NCBI RefSeq assembly: GCF_000717595.1
Contig: NZ_JNZO01000014.1
Coordinates: 124,001-188,000, forward strand
DNA length: 64,000 nucleotides
Direction of reading: 5' to 3'
Source: Streptomyces flavochromogenes
GTDB lineage: Bacteria > Actinomycetota > Actinomycetes > Streptomycetales > Streptomycetaceae
Below are positions 35,030 through 43,273 of the stretch, one piece after another. Made by a program: the position numbers and the translations under genes. Within the stretch, counting starts at the first letter, position 1. The number at the start of each line of letters is the position of its first letter. Below the pieces are notes generated by a model. The model did no database searches and was not told the origin of the DNA. It saw only the letters and a list, made by a program, of their open reading frames with translations.

Positions 35030-37246
35030 CTACCGCGGGGACGGCGGCGGTCTTTGGACCAGGAGGAGGGCCACGTCGTCGGTCCTGTGCGCGGCGTCCC
35101 TGACGTGCAGGGTCAGTTCGTCCGCGAGGCGTTCCAGGTCGGGGGCGCCCGACACCCCGAGCCTCTCGGCCAGGTCCGCCATGGCCGTGCCGATGTCGAG
35201 GCCCGGAGCCTCGACGAGACCGTCGGTGTACAGGGCGAGGACGGAGCCTGGCTCCCAGGGCAGCTCCATGGTGTCGTACGTGACGTCCGTCGCGATCCCG
35301 AGGAGGAGCCCCGGCGGCACCTCCAGCACCTCCGCGCTGCCGTCCGCCCGGCGCAGGAGGGGCGGCGGATGGCCCGCGCTCGCCAGCCGCAGCCGGTGCT
35401 GGGCGAGGTCGAACTCGGCGATCAGGCAACTCGTGAAGCGGTCGGCATCGAGGTCGTCGAGCAGCCGGTTCGTGCGCGCCAGGATGTCGCCGGGCGACGC
35501 GCCCGCCGTCGCGTGCGCGTGGACGGCGGTCCTCACCTGACCCATGAGCGCGGCGGCGGTCGTGTTGTGCCCCTGGACGTCACCGATGACGGCGACGACG
35601 GAGGTGGGAGTGGCGCGGACGAGGTCGTAGAAGTCCCCGCCGATGTCCATGCCGTGACCCGCCGGCAGATAGCGGGCGGCGACGTCGAGGCCCGGGAGCG
35701 GGGTCAGGCTGTGGGGCAGCAGAACGTTCTGGAGGCTCCGCGCGAGGGAGCGGTTGGCGTCGTACAGCCGGGCCCGGTCCAGGGCCTGGGCGATGAGCCC
35801 GGCCAGCGAGGTGAGCAGCGCGCGCTCCGCCGACGGGAAGGGGCGCGGCCGTGCGTACGAGAGGACCAGCGAGCCCACAGGACGGCCGGAGGCGATCAGG
35901 GGCAGAAACGCCCAGGCGTTGCGGCCCTCGTAGCGCGGGGCGTGGGGATGGGCACGGCGGAGGTCCTCGTAGGTGGGGAAGAAGACGGGGACGCCGGTGG
36001 AGAGCACCTGGGCGTCGGCGACCGGCGCCGTGAGCGGTTTGCCGTCGAAGCGGTCGACGAACTCGTCGCTGTAGCCGCGGTGGCCGATGACGCGGAGTCT
36101 GCCCTCGTCGACGCTCATGAGGATGAGGCCTTCCGGGCCGAAGGCGGGCACGATCTGGTCGGCGACCAGATCGACGACGTCACGCACGCCGGCCGCCTCG
36201 GCCAGGGACGCCGCCAGATGCATCAGCTGGTACACCGCCGCCGTACCGACCGGCTCGCCGAGGCGGCTCGGCAGCGTCGGGGCGGAGGCGGCCGGGGCGG
36301 AGCCCCGGTAGGGGACGGGCCCGTCGTGGGGCAGCGTCCCGTCGTGGGGCAGCGTCCCGTCGTGGGGCAGCGTGCCGTCCGCCTTCGGGATGATGAGCAC
36401 GCTGATGCCGGTCGCGTCCGGGTAGAGCTCGAACAGCAACGACGGCGCCGGCCGTCGCACCACGGTGAACGACGTCGGCCGCCGGGTCACGGCCGCGGCG
36501 CGGTAGCGGTCCTCGAAGGCGGGGTCGTTCAGCCACAGCAGCGTCTCCCACGGGCGCTTCCCGAGGAGCGCGGCCGCACCGGCGTTCACCAGCTGGGCGG
36601 CGGCGGTGTTGATGAAGGTGATGCGCCCGTCGAGGTCCAGGGCGCAGCACCCCACCGGCAGCCGCTCCGCGAGGTCGAGGGCGGCCGCCGCGAGGGCGGG
36701 ATCGGCATCGGAGGGCCGCTCCGGGTGGACGACGAACGGTTCGGTGGGGTGAGGGGGCGGGGGATCCTGATCGGCTGCACGCCGCAGGAGCCGTGCCGCC
36801 AGGCGGCAGTGGGCGTCGAGCGTCTCGTGTTCGCGCGCGTCGAGTTCCGGCGCGTGCGAGACCGGCCAGAGCAGGACGACACCGCCCCATACGGTGGTGT
36901 CGTCGGTGATGGGGACGGCCGCCAGCATGAAGTCGTACGGCAGCACGATCCCGATCCGCGGGTAGTGGTGGGCGATCTCCTGCAGGCCGCTCAGCCAGAC
37001 GAGTCTCCGCTCGCGGATGGCGTCGGCGACCGGGATCGGGGCGTCGGCCGGGATCCGTACCCAGGGCGCGGCGATCTCCCGGGACATGCCCGAGAGGAGC
37101 ACCAGGCGCAGCATCCGGTCCCCCGGGATCAGCAGGTAGACCAGCCCCACCGAGGCTTCGGTGTCCCGCATGAGACCGGTGAGCACGGCGGCCATCCGGC
37201 CGTCGGCGAAGACGTCCTCCGTTCCGCTGCCCGCGCTCCCGCTCAC
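35030..37246 (-). CDS. GAF/PAS/GAF-SpoIIE serine phosphatase
   Basis: About 738 residues from a GTG at 37246, chosen from several GTG options (37255, 37321) because GAGG lies just upstream; the true start is uncertain. Domains in order: GAF (about 15-155), PAS (about 175-280, with CCALDLDGRITFINTAAAQLV), a linker with three tandem DGTLPH units, a second GAF (about 320-470), and a C-terminal PP2C-like SpoIIE domain (about 510-730) with ARYLPAGHGMDIGGDFYDLV and GDVQGHNTTAAALMGQ metal-binding Asp residues. No RsbW-like kinase domain is attached. These proteins dephosphorylate anti-sigma antagonists in response to signals, and Streptomyces encodes dozens. Its partner is not in this window. Confidence 0.88.
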   Translation of the reverse strand: MSGSAGSGTEDVFADGRMAAVLTGLMRDTEASVGLVYLLIPGDRMLRLVLLSGMSREIAAPWVRIPADAPIPVADAIRERRLVWLSGLQEIAHHYPRIGIVLPYDFMLAAVPITDDTTVWGGVVLLWPVSHAPELDAREHETLDAHCRLAARLLRRAADQDPPPPHPTEPFVVHPERPSDADPALAAAALDLAERLPVGCCALDLDGRITFINTAAAQLVNAGAAALLGKRPWETLLWLNDPAFEDRYRAAAVTRRPTSFTVVRRPAPSLLFELYPDATGISVLIIPKADGTLPHDGTLPHDGTLPHDGPVPYRGSAPAASAPTLPSRLGEPVGTAAVYQLMHLAASLAEAAGVRDVVDLVADQIVPAFGPEGLILMSVDEGRLRVIGHRGYSDEFVDRFDGKPLTAPVADAQVLSTGVPVFFPTYEDLRRAHPHAPRYEGRNAWAFLPLIASGRPVGSLVLSYARPRPFPSAERALLTSLAGLIAQALDRARLYDANRSLARSLQNVLLPHSLTPLPGLDVAARYLPAGHGMDIGGDFYDLVRATPTSVVAVIGDVQGHNTTAAALMGQVRTAVHAHATAGASPGDILARTNRLLDDLDADRFTSCLIAEFDLAQHRLRLASAGHPPPLLRRADGSAEVLEVPPGLLLGIATDVTYDTMELPWEPGSVLALYTDGLVEAPGLDIGTAMADLAERLGVSGAPDLERLADELTLHVRDAAHRTDDVALLLVQRPPPSPR
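36320..36373. repeat. Three tandem 18-bp repeats inside the phosphatase gene
   Basis: The unit CCCGTCGTGGGGCAGCGT occurs at 36320-36337, 36338-36355 and 36356-36373 without a mismatch. It encodes three DGTLPH hexapeptides in the linker between PAS and second GAF. The unit is a multiple of 3, so copy-number changes would keep the frame. Confidence 0.9.
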
Positions 37247-37554
37247 GGGCCTCACCAGCCCGCGGCGCCCGGCACGGCACCCCTCGGGTCCGGGCGCGCA
37301 GCGCGGCGCCCACCGGTCCACGCGTCCGGGCCCGGCGGCCCGGAGCGCGGTCGACGGCGGGATACGCGCTCGTCACGCATATTCGGACGATACGTCGCCC
37401 GCCCGGCGCCCGCGCGACGGGGACGGAGACGGAGGCAGCGGCGGAGGCGGGGGCGGGCGGAGGCGGGGCCCACGGGTTGCGCCCGCCCGTGGGCTATCGT
37501 GCACCGTCGCCGGCCGCCGCACCCGGGAGGGTGGCCAGAACCAGGAGAACGTGC
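37247..37554. promoter_or_regulatory. Divergent 308-bp gap between phosphatase and membrane-protein genes
   Basis: No gene is supported. An inverted repeat GCCCACGGG (37468-37476) / CCCGTGGGC (37486-37494) is followed directly by TATCGT (37495-37500), which fits a -10 element for the rightward gene, placing the repeat over the -35 region. The rest is very G-rich. Confidence 0.4.
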
Positions 37555-38235
37555 ATGTCAGAGGCCATACACGGCAGCGCAGCAGCATCTGGCGTCGCCC
37601 ATCCGCCCGCCTCCGTGCGGCGGTCCGCCCGGCCGCGTACGGCGGTGGGTCGCACCGTCGCCCTGGTGCTGTACGTCTGGGGGTCGGCCGCTGTGGTCTC
37701 GGGCGTCTCGTTCCTCGTCCCGAGCGCGGAATGGGTGGCCATCGGCACCGGAGTGGTGCTGTGCCTGGCCTTCGGAGTGCTGCTGCACCTGCTGCACCGG
37801 GGCGTCTGGCTGGTGCTGCTCGCGGTCGCGCCGGCGCTGTTCGTGCTGGTCGGCGCGGTCCAGTACGCGCCCGAACTGGCCCTTGAGCGGTACGGGGTCC
37901 GCGAGAACGTCGTCGTGGTGGCCGACAGCGCCGCCGGCACCGGCGGCAAGAACCACGAGCTGACCCTGCGCGGCTCCGACGGGCAGGAGCTGGCGGAGAA
38001 GTTCGTCTATCGCGGCAGCGGCGCCCCGGCCGTCGGCGAACGGCTCGTCGTCGTGCGTGACGCACGCGGCAAGGTTCCGATGGAACAGGCCGACCAGGTC
38101 GACGCGGCCGGCCGACTGAACGGGCTCGTCGGCGGCCTCGTCGCCTGGAGCGTGCTGGTGCTGCTCGCCGGGTGGCGCGGTCATGTCGCGCGTCGCCGTG
38201 ACCTGCAGCGGTACGTCGGCGGCGCGGGCCGCTGA
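37555..38235 (+). CDS. Membrane protein with extracytoplasmic soluble domain, unknown function
   Basis: 226 residues, ATG at 37555 with AGGAGAAC upstream. A Ser/Ala-rich cytosolic N-terminus (1-30) precedes three close hydrophobic segments (about 33-55, 58-80 and 83-103), then a soluble beta-rich part (about 105-185: ENVVVVADSAAGTGGKNHELTLRG, VGERLVVVRDARGKVPM) and a last membrane segment (about 192-212) ending in a basic tail. The soluble part resembles a small OB-like domain. I do not recognise a functional family. It stands alone, divergent from the SpoIIE phosphatase. Confidence 0.7.
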   Translation: MSEAIHGSAAASGVAHPPASVRRSARPRTAVGRTVALVLYVWGSAAVVSGVSFLVPSAEWVAIGTGVVLCLAFGVLLHLLHRGVWLVLLAVAPALFVLVGAVQYAPELALERYGVRENVVVVADSAAGTGGKNHELTLRGSDGQELAEKFVYRGSGAPAVGERLVVVRDARGKVPMEQADQVDAAGRLNGLVGGLVAWSVLVLLAGWRGHVARRRDLQRYVGGAGR

Positions 38236-38462
38236 CCCCGCGGAGCGGCGGTCCGCGGGGGTGAGCCGGCACGCGGCGGGCGCCGACGGGGCAGGGGCCA
38301 CGCAGCGGGCGCCGGTCATGAGCGCCCTCGTCGCCGCTGCCGCTCTTCGGGCCATCCCGTGGTCGCCCGCCGCGCGGCTTCGGCGCGTGGCGCGGGGGCC
38401 GGGATATCAGTGGGCGGAGGTGGCGGTCGACGGCGACCGCCCTGTCGGGAAAGGCGGAGTCC

Positions 38463-38948
38463 GTGACCGTGCAACCCATCCCCGAGGGGTATCCGCGGGT
38501 CACGCCGTACCTCTGTGTCGACGGAGCCGCGGCCGCGATCGACTTCTACGTGGACGTGCTCGGCGCCGAGGAGCGCATGAGGATGCCGGCCCCGGACGGC
38601 AAGATCGGCCACGCCGAGCTGGCCATCGGGAACTCGGTCATCATGCTCGCGGACGAGTTCCCGGACATCGGGTTCCGCTCCCCCAGGTCGATCGGCGGGA
38701 CGCCGATCACCCTGCACGTGTACGTGTCGGATGTCGACGCGGTCTTCGCCCGGGCGCTCGCGCGGGGCGCGAAGGAACTGTCGGCGGTCAAGAACGAGTT
38801 CTACGGCGACCGCACCGGCCAGTTCGAGGACCCCTTCGGGCACCGCTGGAACGTCGCCTCGCACATCGAGGACGTCCCGGCCGAGGAGATGGGCAAGCGG
38901 GCCGAGGAAGCGCTGGAGTCCTTGAACGCCGGGTCGAACGGCGCCTGA
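38463..38948 (+). CDS. VOC/glyoxalase-superfamily protein (PhnB/YCII-like)
   Basis: 161 residues, GTG at 38463. It shows the two beta-alpha-beta-beta-beta modules: VTPYLCVDGAAAAIDFYVDVLGAEERMRM and TLHVYVSDVDAVFARALARGAKE, with GHAELAIGNSVIMLADE and FYGDRTGQFEDPFGHRWNVASH. This pattern fits the PhnB-like subgroup, which often contains uncharacterised proteins and some bleomycin-resistance-like members. The metal ligand set of true glyoxalases is incomplete here, so no reaction is assigned. The upstream 227 bp contain no other gene. Confidence 0.8.
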   Translation: MTVQPIPEGYPRVTPYLCVDGAAAAIDFYVDVLGAEERMRMPAPDGKIGHAELAIGNSVIMLADEFPDIGFRSPRSIGGTPITLHVYVSDVDAVFARALARGAKELSAVKNEFYGDRTGQFEDPFGHRWNVASHIEDVPAEEMGKRAEEALESLNAGSNGA

Positions 38949-39009
38949 TCCGCCGGTCGAGCCTGATCCCCCGGTCCGCGCCTGATCTCCTGGCGGTGCG
39001 TGCCCGCCG

Positions 39010-39603
39010 TCAGCGGCCGTACATGCCGCGGCACAGGTCGGCCGCGCCCATGGGAGCGTCGACGTCCTCGGCCTGACGGCACAGTCGGCGCATCTCCGGA
39101 GTCCCCGCGCCCGTCGGCCGCGGCCCACCGCGCGTGGCGGACGGCACCTTGGGGCGTGGCGTCCCCCGCCCTGACGGCACCGCCGCCCGGGGTTCCGTCC
39201 GTGTACGGGTCTTCCCCGCGGTCTGCTTCGCCCGCTTCGGCGATTGCGCCGAACTCCCCGTGGCCGTCGCCCCTCCGTGCGTCGGCGGCGGTGCCGTACG
39301 CCGCTCCGGTGACCGCCCGGCGGCGGGAACCTCGGCGGTGCCCACCACTGCGCGGGTGCCCGGCCGTCCGCTCGGCCTCCCGGCCGGCGGGCCGGGGAGC
39401 GGCTCCGTGTGGGCGATCTCCTCGTGGGGCTCGGGCTGCGCGGGTACGGGCCATGCGGGAACCGGGATCGGGGGCCGGTCGGCGGCGGGCGCCGGCCCTC
39501 CGGGACCGGGCTGAGGCCGGGGCGACGGCGGGGTGGGAACGGCCACACAGCCGGCCGTGAGGAGTACGGAGAGCAGGAGGAACGTCGTACGGCGGGGGTA
39601 CAT
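39010..39603 (-). CDS. Lipoprotein with Pro/Arg/Thr-rich body
   Basis: 197 residues from the ATG at 39603. A clear lipoprotein signal is present: basic YPRRT, hydrophobic FLLLSVLLTAG and the lipobox LTAGC with Cys19. After the Cys the protein is largely disordered, rich in Pro, Ala, Arg and Thr, up to about residue 165. The last 30 residues (RRLCRQAEDVDAPMGAADLCRGMYGR) contain two Cys and are probably the only folded part. It is exported and anchored on the outer face of the membrane. No function can be assigned. It lies 91 bp from the end of the AlaRS-like gene, in the same direction. Confidence 0.7.
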   Translation of the reverse strand: MYPRRTTFLLLSVLLTAGCVAVPTPPSPRPQPGPGGPAPAADRPPIPVPAWPVPAQPEPHEEIAHTEPLPGPPAGRPSGRPGTRAVVGTAEVPAAGRSPERRTAPPPTHGGATATGSSAQSPKRAKQTAGKTRTRTEPRAAVPSGRGTPRPKVPSATRGGPRPTGAGTPEMRRLCRQAEDVDAPMGAADLCRGMYGR

Positions 39604-39694
39604 GGGGATCACCGTGCCCGAACCGGCCCGCGGCGCGTGGGCGGCTCGGACCGGGTCCACCGTCACGGGTGAACCCGGTCGTACGGAGGGACCG

Positions 39695-40864
39695 TCACTC
39701 CTCCTCGCGCAGAGTCCTCACCAGGTCCCGAGGCAGACCGTGCGTGTCATGGAGGTAGTGGAGGTCCTCCTCCACCAGCGGGCGCCGGAACCGCGGGCGG
39801 GCGAGCACCTGCCGGCCGCGTTCGAGGAGCCGTCCGAACCGGCGTTCCTCGTCGAGCAGCATCCGGCGCACCTCGCCCGGGTCCGTGTCCTGCCGGAAGT
39901 GGTCCAGGGTGTGCTCGATCACCTCGGACGGCAGGTCGCCCAGACTGCGCGTCGGGTCGTCCCGCCACAGCACGGTGAGCACGCGGCGGACCAGACGGCG
40001 CACCACGTAGCCCCGTCCGGTGCTGCCGGGGCGCACCCCGTCGCCGCTCACCACGACGGCGGAGCGCAGATGGTCGTGGACGAGCCGCCGGGTGGGTTCG
40101 TCCAGCGTCCAGATCCGGGGGACGAGGCGGCGCCAGGGGTCGAAGACGTCGCATTCGAACACGGACGACTTCCCCTGGAGCAGCGAGGCGAGTCGCTCCA
40201 TGCCGAGCCCGGTGTCGACGTTGCGCTGGGGAAGCGGGACGAGGGAGCCGTCGTCGAGGCGGCGGTGACGCATCATCACGTGGTTCCACACCTCCACCCA
40301 GCGGTCGTCCTCGGTGGGTGTCGAGCGGGGCGGGGTGTCCCCGCTCCACAGGAAGATCTCCGAGTCGGGGCCGCAGGGGCCGGTCGGTCCGTTGGACCAC
40401 CAGTTGTCGGTGACGGTGAGCTCCACGGGGACGCCCCGGTTCTGCCAGAGTTCCAGCGAGGCGCTGTCCTGTCCCGTCCGCTCGTCCCCGGCGTACACCG
40501 TGGCGTGGAGGAGGCCCGGGTCGATGCCGAGGCCCTCGGTGAGGAGGTCGTATCCCCATGCGAGGCTCTGGGGGCCCTCGTAGTCGCCCAGCGACCAGGT
40601 CCCGAGCATCTCGAAGACGGTCAGGTGGGTGGCGTCACCGACCTCCTCCAGGTCCGTCGTGCGCAGACAGCGCTGCACGTTGACGAGTCGCCGGCCCATC
40701 GGGTGGGGGCGCCCCTCCAGGTAGGGGGTGAGCGGGTGCATGCCGGAGGTGGTGAACAGGACCGGGTCGCCCGGCGGTGGCAGCAGCGTCGATCCGGTGA
40801 TGCGGCGGTGGCCGCGCTCCTCGAAGTACTCGACGAACGTGCGGGCGATGTGCTCGGTCTTCAT
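39695..40864 (-). CDS. Free-standing alanyl-tRNA synthetase-like catalytic protein
   Basis: 389 residues from the ATG at 40864. It aligns by eye with the class II catalytic core and following helical tRNA-binding region of AlaRS only: N-terminal ARTFVEYFEERGHRRITGSTLLP and DPVLFTTSGMHPL, motif 2 around QRCLRTTDLEEVG, FEMLGTWSLGDY, NGPTGPCGPDSEIF, and motif 3 DTGLGMERLASLLQG. The full enzyme has about 870-890 residues; the editing (AlaX-like) and C-Ala oligomerisation domains are absent, so this is about the first 45 %. It may charge tRNA with Ala without editing, charge a different acceptor, or serve as an amino-acid activating enzyme in a pathway. A short Ala-rich frame and hairpin precede it. 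It is not the housekeeping alaS. Confidence 0.85.
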   Translation of the reverse strand: MKTEHIARTFVEYFEERGHRRITGSTLLPPPGDPVLFTTSGMHPLTPYLEGRPHPMGRRLVNVQRCLRTTDLEEVGDATHLTVFEMLGTWSLGDYEGPQSLAWGYDLLTEGLGIDPGLLHATVYAGDERTGQDSASLELWQNRGVPVELTVTDNWWSNGPTGPCGPDSEIFLWSGDTPPRSTPTEDDRWVEVWNHVMMRHRRLDDGSLVPLPQRNVDTGLGMERLASLLQGKSSVFECDVFDPWRRLVPRIWTLDEPTRRLVHDHLRSAVVVSGDGVRPGSTGRGYVVRRLVRRVLTVLWRDDPTRSLGDLPSEVIEHTLDHFRQDTDPGEVRRMLLDEERRFGRLLERGRQVLARPRFRRPLVEEDLHYLHDTHGLPRDLVRTLREEE

Positions 40865-40946
40865 GGGACGACTCCTTCGCGTACGGCAAGGGAGGCACCG
40901 GAGAACGGACCGGCGGGTCGTCGAAGCGGGCGAAGGAGCCACGGAA

Positions 40947-40977
40947 CCACCGGCGGGCCGTTTCCGGTCGCCGGTGG
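40947..40977 (-). promoter_or_regulatory. Hairpin with GAAA loop in the leader of the AlaRS-like gene
   Basis: Read on the minus strand, CCACCGGCG (40977-40969) pairs with CGCCGGTGG (40955-40947) in a 9-bp stem, and an inner CCG-GAAA-CGG caps it as a GNRA-type tetraloop. It lies 10 bp after the stop of the short Ala-rich frame and 83 bp before the gene. It could act as an attenuator or anti-attenuator structure. Confidence 0.45.
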
Positions 40978-40987
40978 GAGGGGAAGG

Positions 40988-41056
40988 TCAGGCGGCGGCA
41001 ACCGGCGAGCTGGTCGCTCGCGCGGTCGCGGTGAGGCTTCGGCCGGTGACGTTCAT
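40988..41056 (-). CDS. Possible Ala-rich leader peptide, 22 codons
   Basis: MNVTGRSLTATARATSSPVAAA is followed by TGA. Six of its 22 codons are Ala, the last three consecutive just before the stop. A TATCGT hexamer (41069-41064, minus strand) ends 7 bp before the ATG, so the transcript could be leaderless; no ribosome site is seen and no convincing -35 either. A short peptide rich in the cognate amino acid upstream of a synthetase-like gene, followed by a hairpin, is the layout of ribosome-mediated attenuation. Evidence is suggestive only. Confidence 0.35.
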   Translation of the reverse strand: MNVTGRSLTATARATSSPVAAA

Positions 41057-41180
41057 ACGAGCGACGATAGCCCGCCGCCGCCGTTCGGGCACGCGATTTC
41101 TCACCGGCCGGCCGGGGGCGCTCTCACGTGCGCGCCGGTCCGTCGTCTCCGTGCCGCCGCACGGGCCGCCGTGCGGACCG

Positions 41181-41390
41181 CTACGACGTGCCGCCCGGCT
41201 CCTTCTCCGTCCGGTGCCCCCGGCGGGCGTCGCGGTCGAAGATGCCGAGGATCTCGCACGGTCCGCCCTCGGCGCCGATGGCGCGGGGCGGCATCGCGGG
41301 GAACTCCGCGGCCTGGTTGGTCTCCACGCGGATACGGCGGTTCCCGAGCAGCAGGACGGCGGTGCCGGAAATGCCGATGGCCGTGGCCAT
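41181..41390 (-). CDS. Small hypothetical protein, 69 residues
   Basis: ATG at 41390 with a GAGGGCG ribosome site 8 bp upstream; a longer frame exists but its extra N-terminus is antisense to the decayed MFS gene. The product starts with a hydrophobic strand (MATAIGISGTAVLLLG), then NRRIRVETNQAAEFP, and ends in a hydrophilic tail with a CEILGIFDRDARRG segment. I do not recognise the family. It overlaps nothing supported and may have displaced the first part of the MFS gene that is now a remnant on the other strand. Confidence 0.4.
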   Translation of the reverse strand: MATAIGISGTAVLLLGNRRIRVETNQAAEFPAMPPRAIGAEGGPCEILGIFDRDARRGHRTEKEPGGTS

Positions 41391-41429
41391 GATGGCGCCC
41401 TCGGGTCTCGCCCCGAAGCCGGCGGTGCG

Positions 41430-42032
41430 GGCCGGTGCCCGTTCGACGATGACGACGGGCATCCTGCTGGCCGGTGCGGGGCTGGCGCTGATGGCCGCGT
41501 TCGTCTCCGTCGACGGCGGCTGTCCCTCCGTGCTCCCCGGCATGCTCGCCGTGGGGATCGGCGCGGGTCTGGCCATGACGCCCTCGACCGAGGCCATCAC
41601 GGGCTCCCTGCCGCGTGAGCGTCAGGGCGTCGCCTCCGCGCTCAACGACGTCACGCGTGAGTTCGGCACCGCGCTCGGCGTCGCCCCTGCTCGGTGCACT
41701 GGTCTCCGCCGGTTACCGCGGCGCCATCGACACCCGGCTCGACGGCGTCCCCCACGGGGTGGCCGAAAGCCCGCGAAGGCGTCGCGAACGCCGTCGAGGC
41801 GGCGGGCGGTGCCGGCTCCCACGGGCGGGAGCCGGTCCGTGCGGCCCAGGAGTCCTTCGTCGACGGCTGGCAGCAGGCCATGTGGGCGGGCGTCGTCGTG
41901 ATGGGCGTCCTCTTCCTCTGCGTACTCGTCCGGGGCCCGAAGGGCGCTCGGACGGAGACACCTGGGAAAGGTGATGACAATCTGCGCGGAATTACGGAAC
42001 GTTCTCCAGAAGGATCGTTTCCTTCCGCATGA
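41430..42032 (+). pseudogene. Remnant of an MFS drug-exporter gene (DHA2/EmrB-QacA type), frameshifted
   Basis: Only the last third of a 14-helix MFS exporter is left. In one frame: MTTGILLAGAGLALMAAF and GIGAGLAMTPSTEAITG, then PRERQGVASALNDVTREFG. At about 41688 an extra C in a C-run moves the sense to the next frame (LLGALVSAGYRGAIDTRL), and near 41765 it moves again (KAREGVANAVEAAGG, then the final membrane segment WAGVVVMGVLFLCVLV). There is no start and the first 9-10 helices are missing, so sequencing error alone cannot explain it. Confidence 0.75.
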
Positions 42033-42034
42033 AG

Positions 42035-42060
42035 CTGTTCTGAATACTGGTCAGGAACAG
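42035..42060. promoter_or_regulatory. Imperfect palindrome upstream of terpene synthase
   Basis: CTGTTC (42035-42040) and GAACAG (42055-42060) are inverted copies; the inner TGA/TCA extends the symmetry with a one-base offset. It lies in a locally AT-richer stretch 156-181 bp upstream of the terpene synthase ATG. It could be an operator; the binding protein is unknown. Confidence 0.35.
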
Positions 42061-42215
42061 TTGAGGGGTTGACGATCGCTGGTGGCGGGCAGGTTTGGAG
42101 GGCCGCGGGCCGGGCATCGTCCGGCGTCACGGCAGTGCGGCCGTCACCACGTGCGGGAGTGCGCACAGCCCAACCGCGTCCCTCCGCGGCCGAACGAAGA
42201 AGGAGGTTGGTCCCC

Positions 42216-43268
42216 ATGACAGTGCGTGCTCTCGAGCAGCCCCGGCTGTGGATGCCCTATCCACTGCGGGTGAATCCGTATCTGTCGGCCCTGCACGAGG
42301 AGAGCGAGACGTGGGCGCGCGCGATGGGCATGCTGGACGGTGCGGAAGGACCGTCGGGTCATCCCCCCATATGGACCCGGTCCCAGTTCCATGCCATGAC
42401 GGTCGACCAGCTGACCGCCTGGGCCCTGCCCGACGCCTCGTTCGCCGACCTGCGACTCAACCACCGTTTCAACATCTGGGCGTTGGCCTGGGACGACTAC
42501 TTCGCCGCCGCGTTCAAGCAGACCGGTGACCTGACCGGCGCCGTGGCCTTCACCGCCCGGCTCCACGAGTTCCTGCGGCCGGACGTCGGCAACGGCGCCC
42601 GGTTGCCCGAGCCGTCGAACCCGGTCGAGCGGGGCATCGCCGATCTGCAGCGGCACTTCTTCCCGCCCCGACTGGCGCACTGGCGCCACGAGTTCAACCG
42701 GGCCCTGGTGCGCTACGTCGACGCGGGAGTCGAGGAGCTGGTCAACAGCCGCGCCGGCCGGGTCCCCCACCTGATCGAGTACGCCCCGTTCCGGCGCGAG
42801 AGCTTCGCCGCCCACACCGCCCCGTACTCCGTCGAGCTGGCCACCGGCGCGCGCGTCCCCGAGCAGATACGGCACAGCCGGACCGTACAGGCCCTGCTCG
42901 ACGCCTTCATGGACTACATGGGGCTGGCCAACGACCTCGCGTCGTACGAGCGGGAGGTCCACGAGGAACACGACGTCAACAACCTCGTCGTGGTCCTCGG
43001 CACGTCCCTGGGCATCGCCCTCCACGACGCCGTGCCCGCCGCCCTGAATCTGGTGAACACCCGACTGCGGGACTTCGAGCACCTCCGGCAGAGCGAACTG
43101 CCGCAGCTGGTACGGCGATCGGGACTCGACCACGACGAGCGGGCCGAACTGGAGACCTGGCTCCAGGGGGCCTGCGGCTTCCTGTCCGGCCTCCACGCCT
43201 GGTACACGGGAGCGCCCCGTTACGCCGCCGCGGACCTCGCCGTACCGGAACAGCGGCACCGGTCCTGA
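42216..43268 (+). CDS. Class I terpene synthase
   Basis: 350 residues, ATG at 42216 with a perfect AGGAGG ribosome site. The two metal-binding motifs are present: the first aspartate-rich site in ALAWDDYFAAAF, where DD is kept and the later acidic residue of DDxxD is missing, and the NSE triad in NDLASYEREVHEE (ND..S...E) near residue 230. The first-helix proline-rich start (LWMPYPLRVNPYLSALHEES) matches bacterial sesquiterpene and related cyclases. It would convert a linear prenyl diphosphate, most likely farnesyl, into a cyclic hydrocarbon or alcohol using Mg2+. No prenyltransferase is adjacent, and the P450 beyond the convergent terminator belongs to the conservon. The product is not predictable here. 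Confidence 0.88.
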   Translation: MTVRALEQPRLWMPYPLRVNPYLSALHEESETWARAMGMLDGAEGPSGHPPIWTRSQFHAMTVDQLTAWALPDASFADLRLNHRFNIWALAWDDYFAAAFKQTGDLTGAVAFTARLHEFLRPDVGNGARLPEPSNPVERGIADLQRHFFPPRLAHWRHEFNRALVRYVDAGVEELVNSRAGRVPHLIEYAPFRRESFAAHTAPYSVELATGARVPEQIRHSRTVQALLDAFMDYMGLANDLASYEREVHEEHDVNNLVVVLGTSLGIALHDAVPAALNLVNTRLRDFEHLRQSELPQLVRRSGLDHDERAELETWLQGACGFLSGLHAWYTGAPRYAAADLAVPEQRHRS

Positions 43269-43273
43269 TCCGG

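Noticed and set aside
35054..37963. 969-codon open frame antisense to the SpoIIE phosphatase
   Set aside because: It is a shadow frame; the GAF, PAS and SpoIIE motifs are on the other strand.
39010..40942. Plus-strand frame of 619 codons over the lipoprotein and AlaRS-like genes
   Set aside because: It spans two well-supported minus-strand genes and has no domain.
40865..41060. T-box riboswitch before the AlaRS-like gene
   Set aside because: No T-box consensus (TGGNACCGCG-type) or specifier stem was found; the leader-peptide reading fits better.
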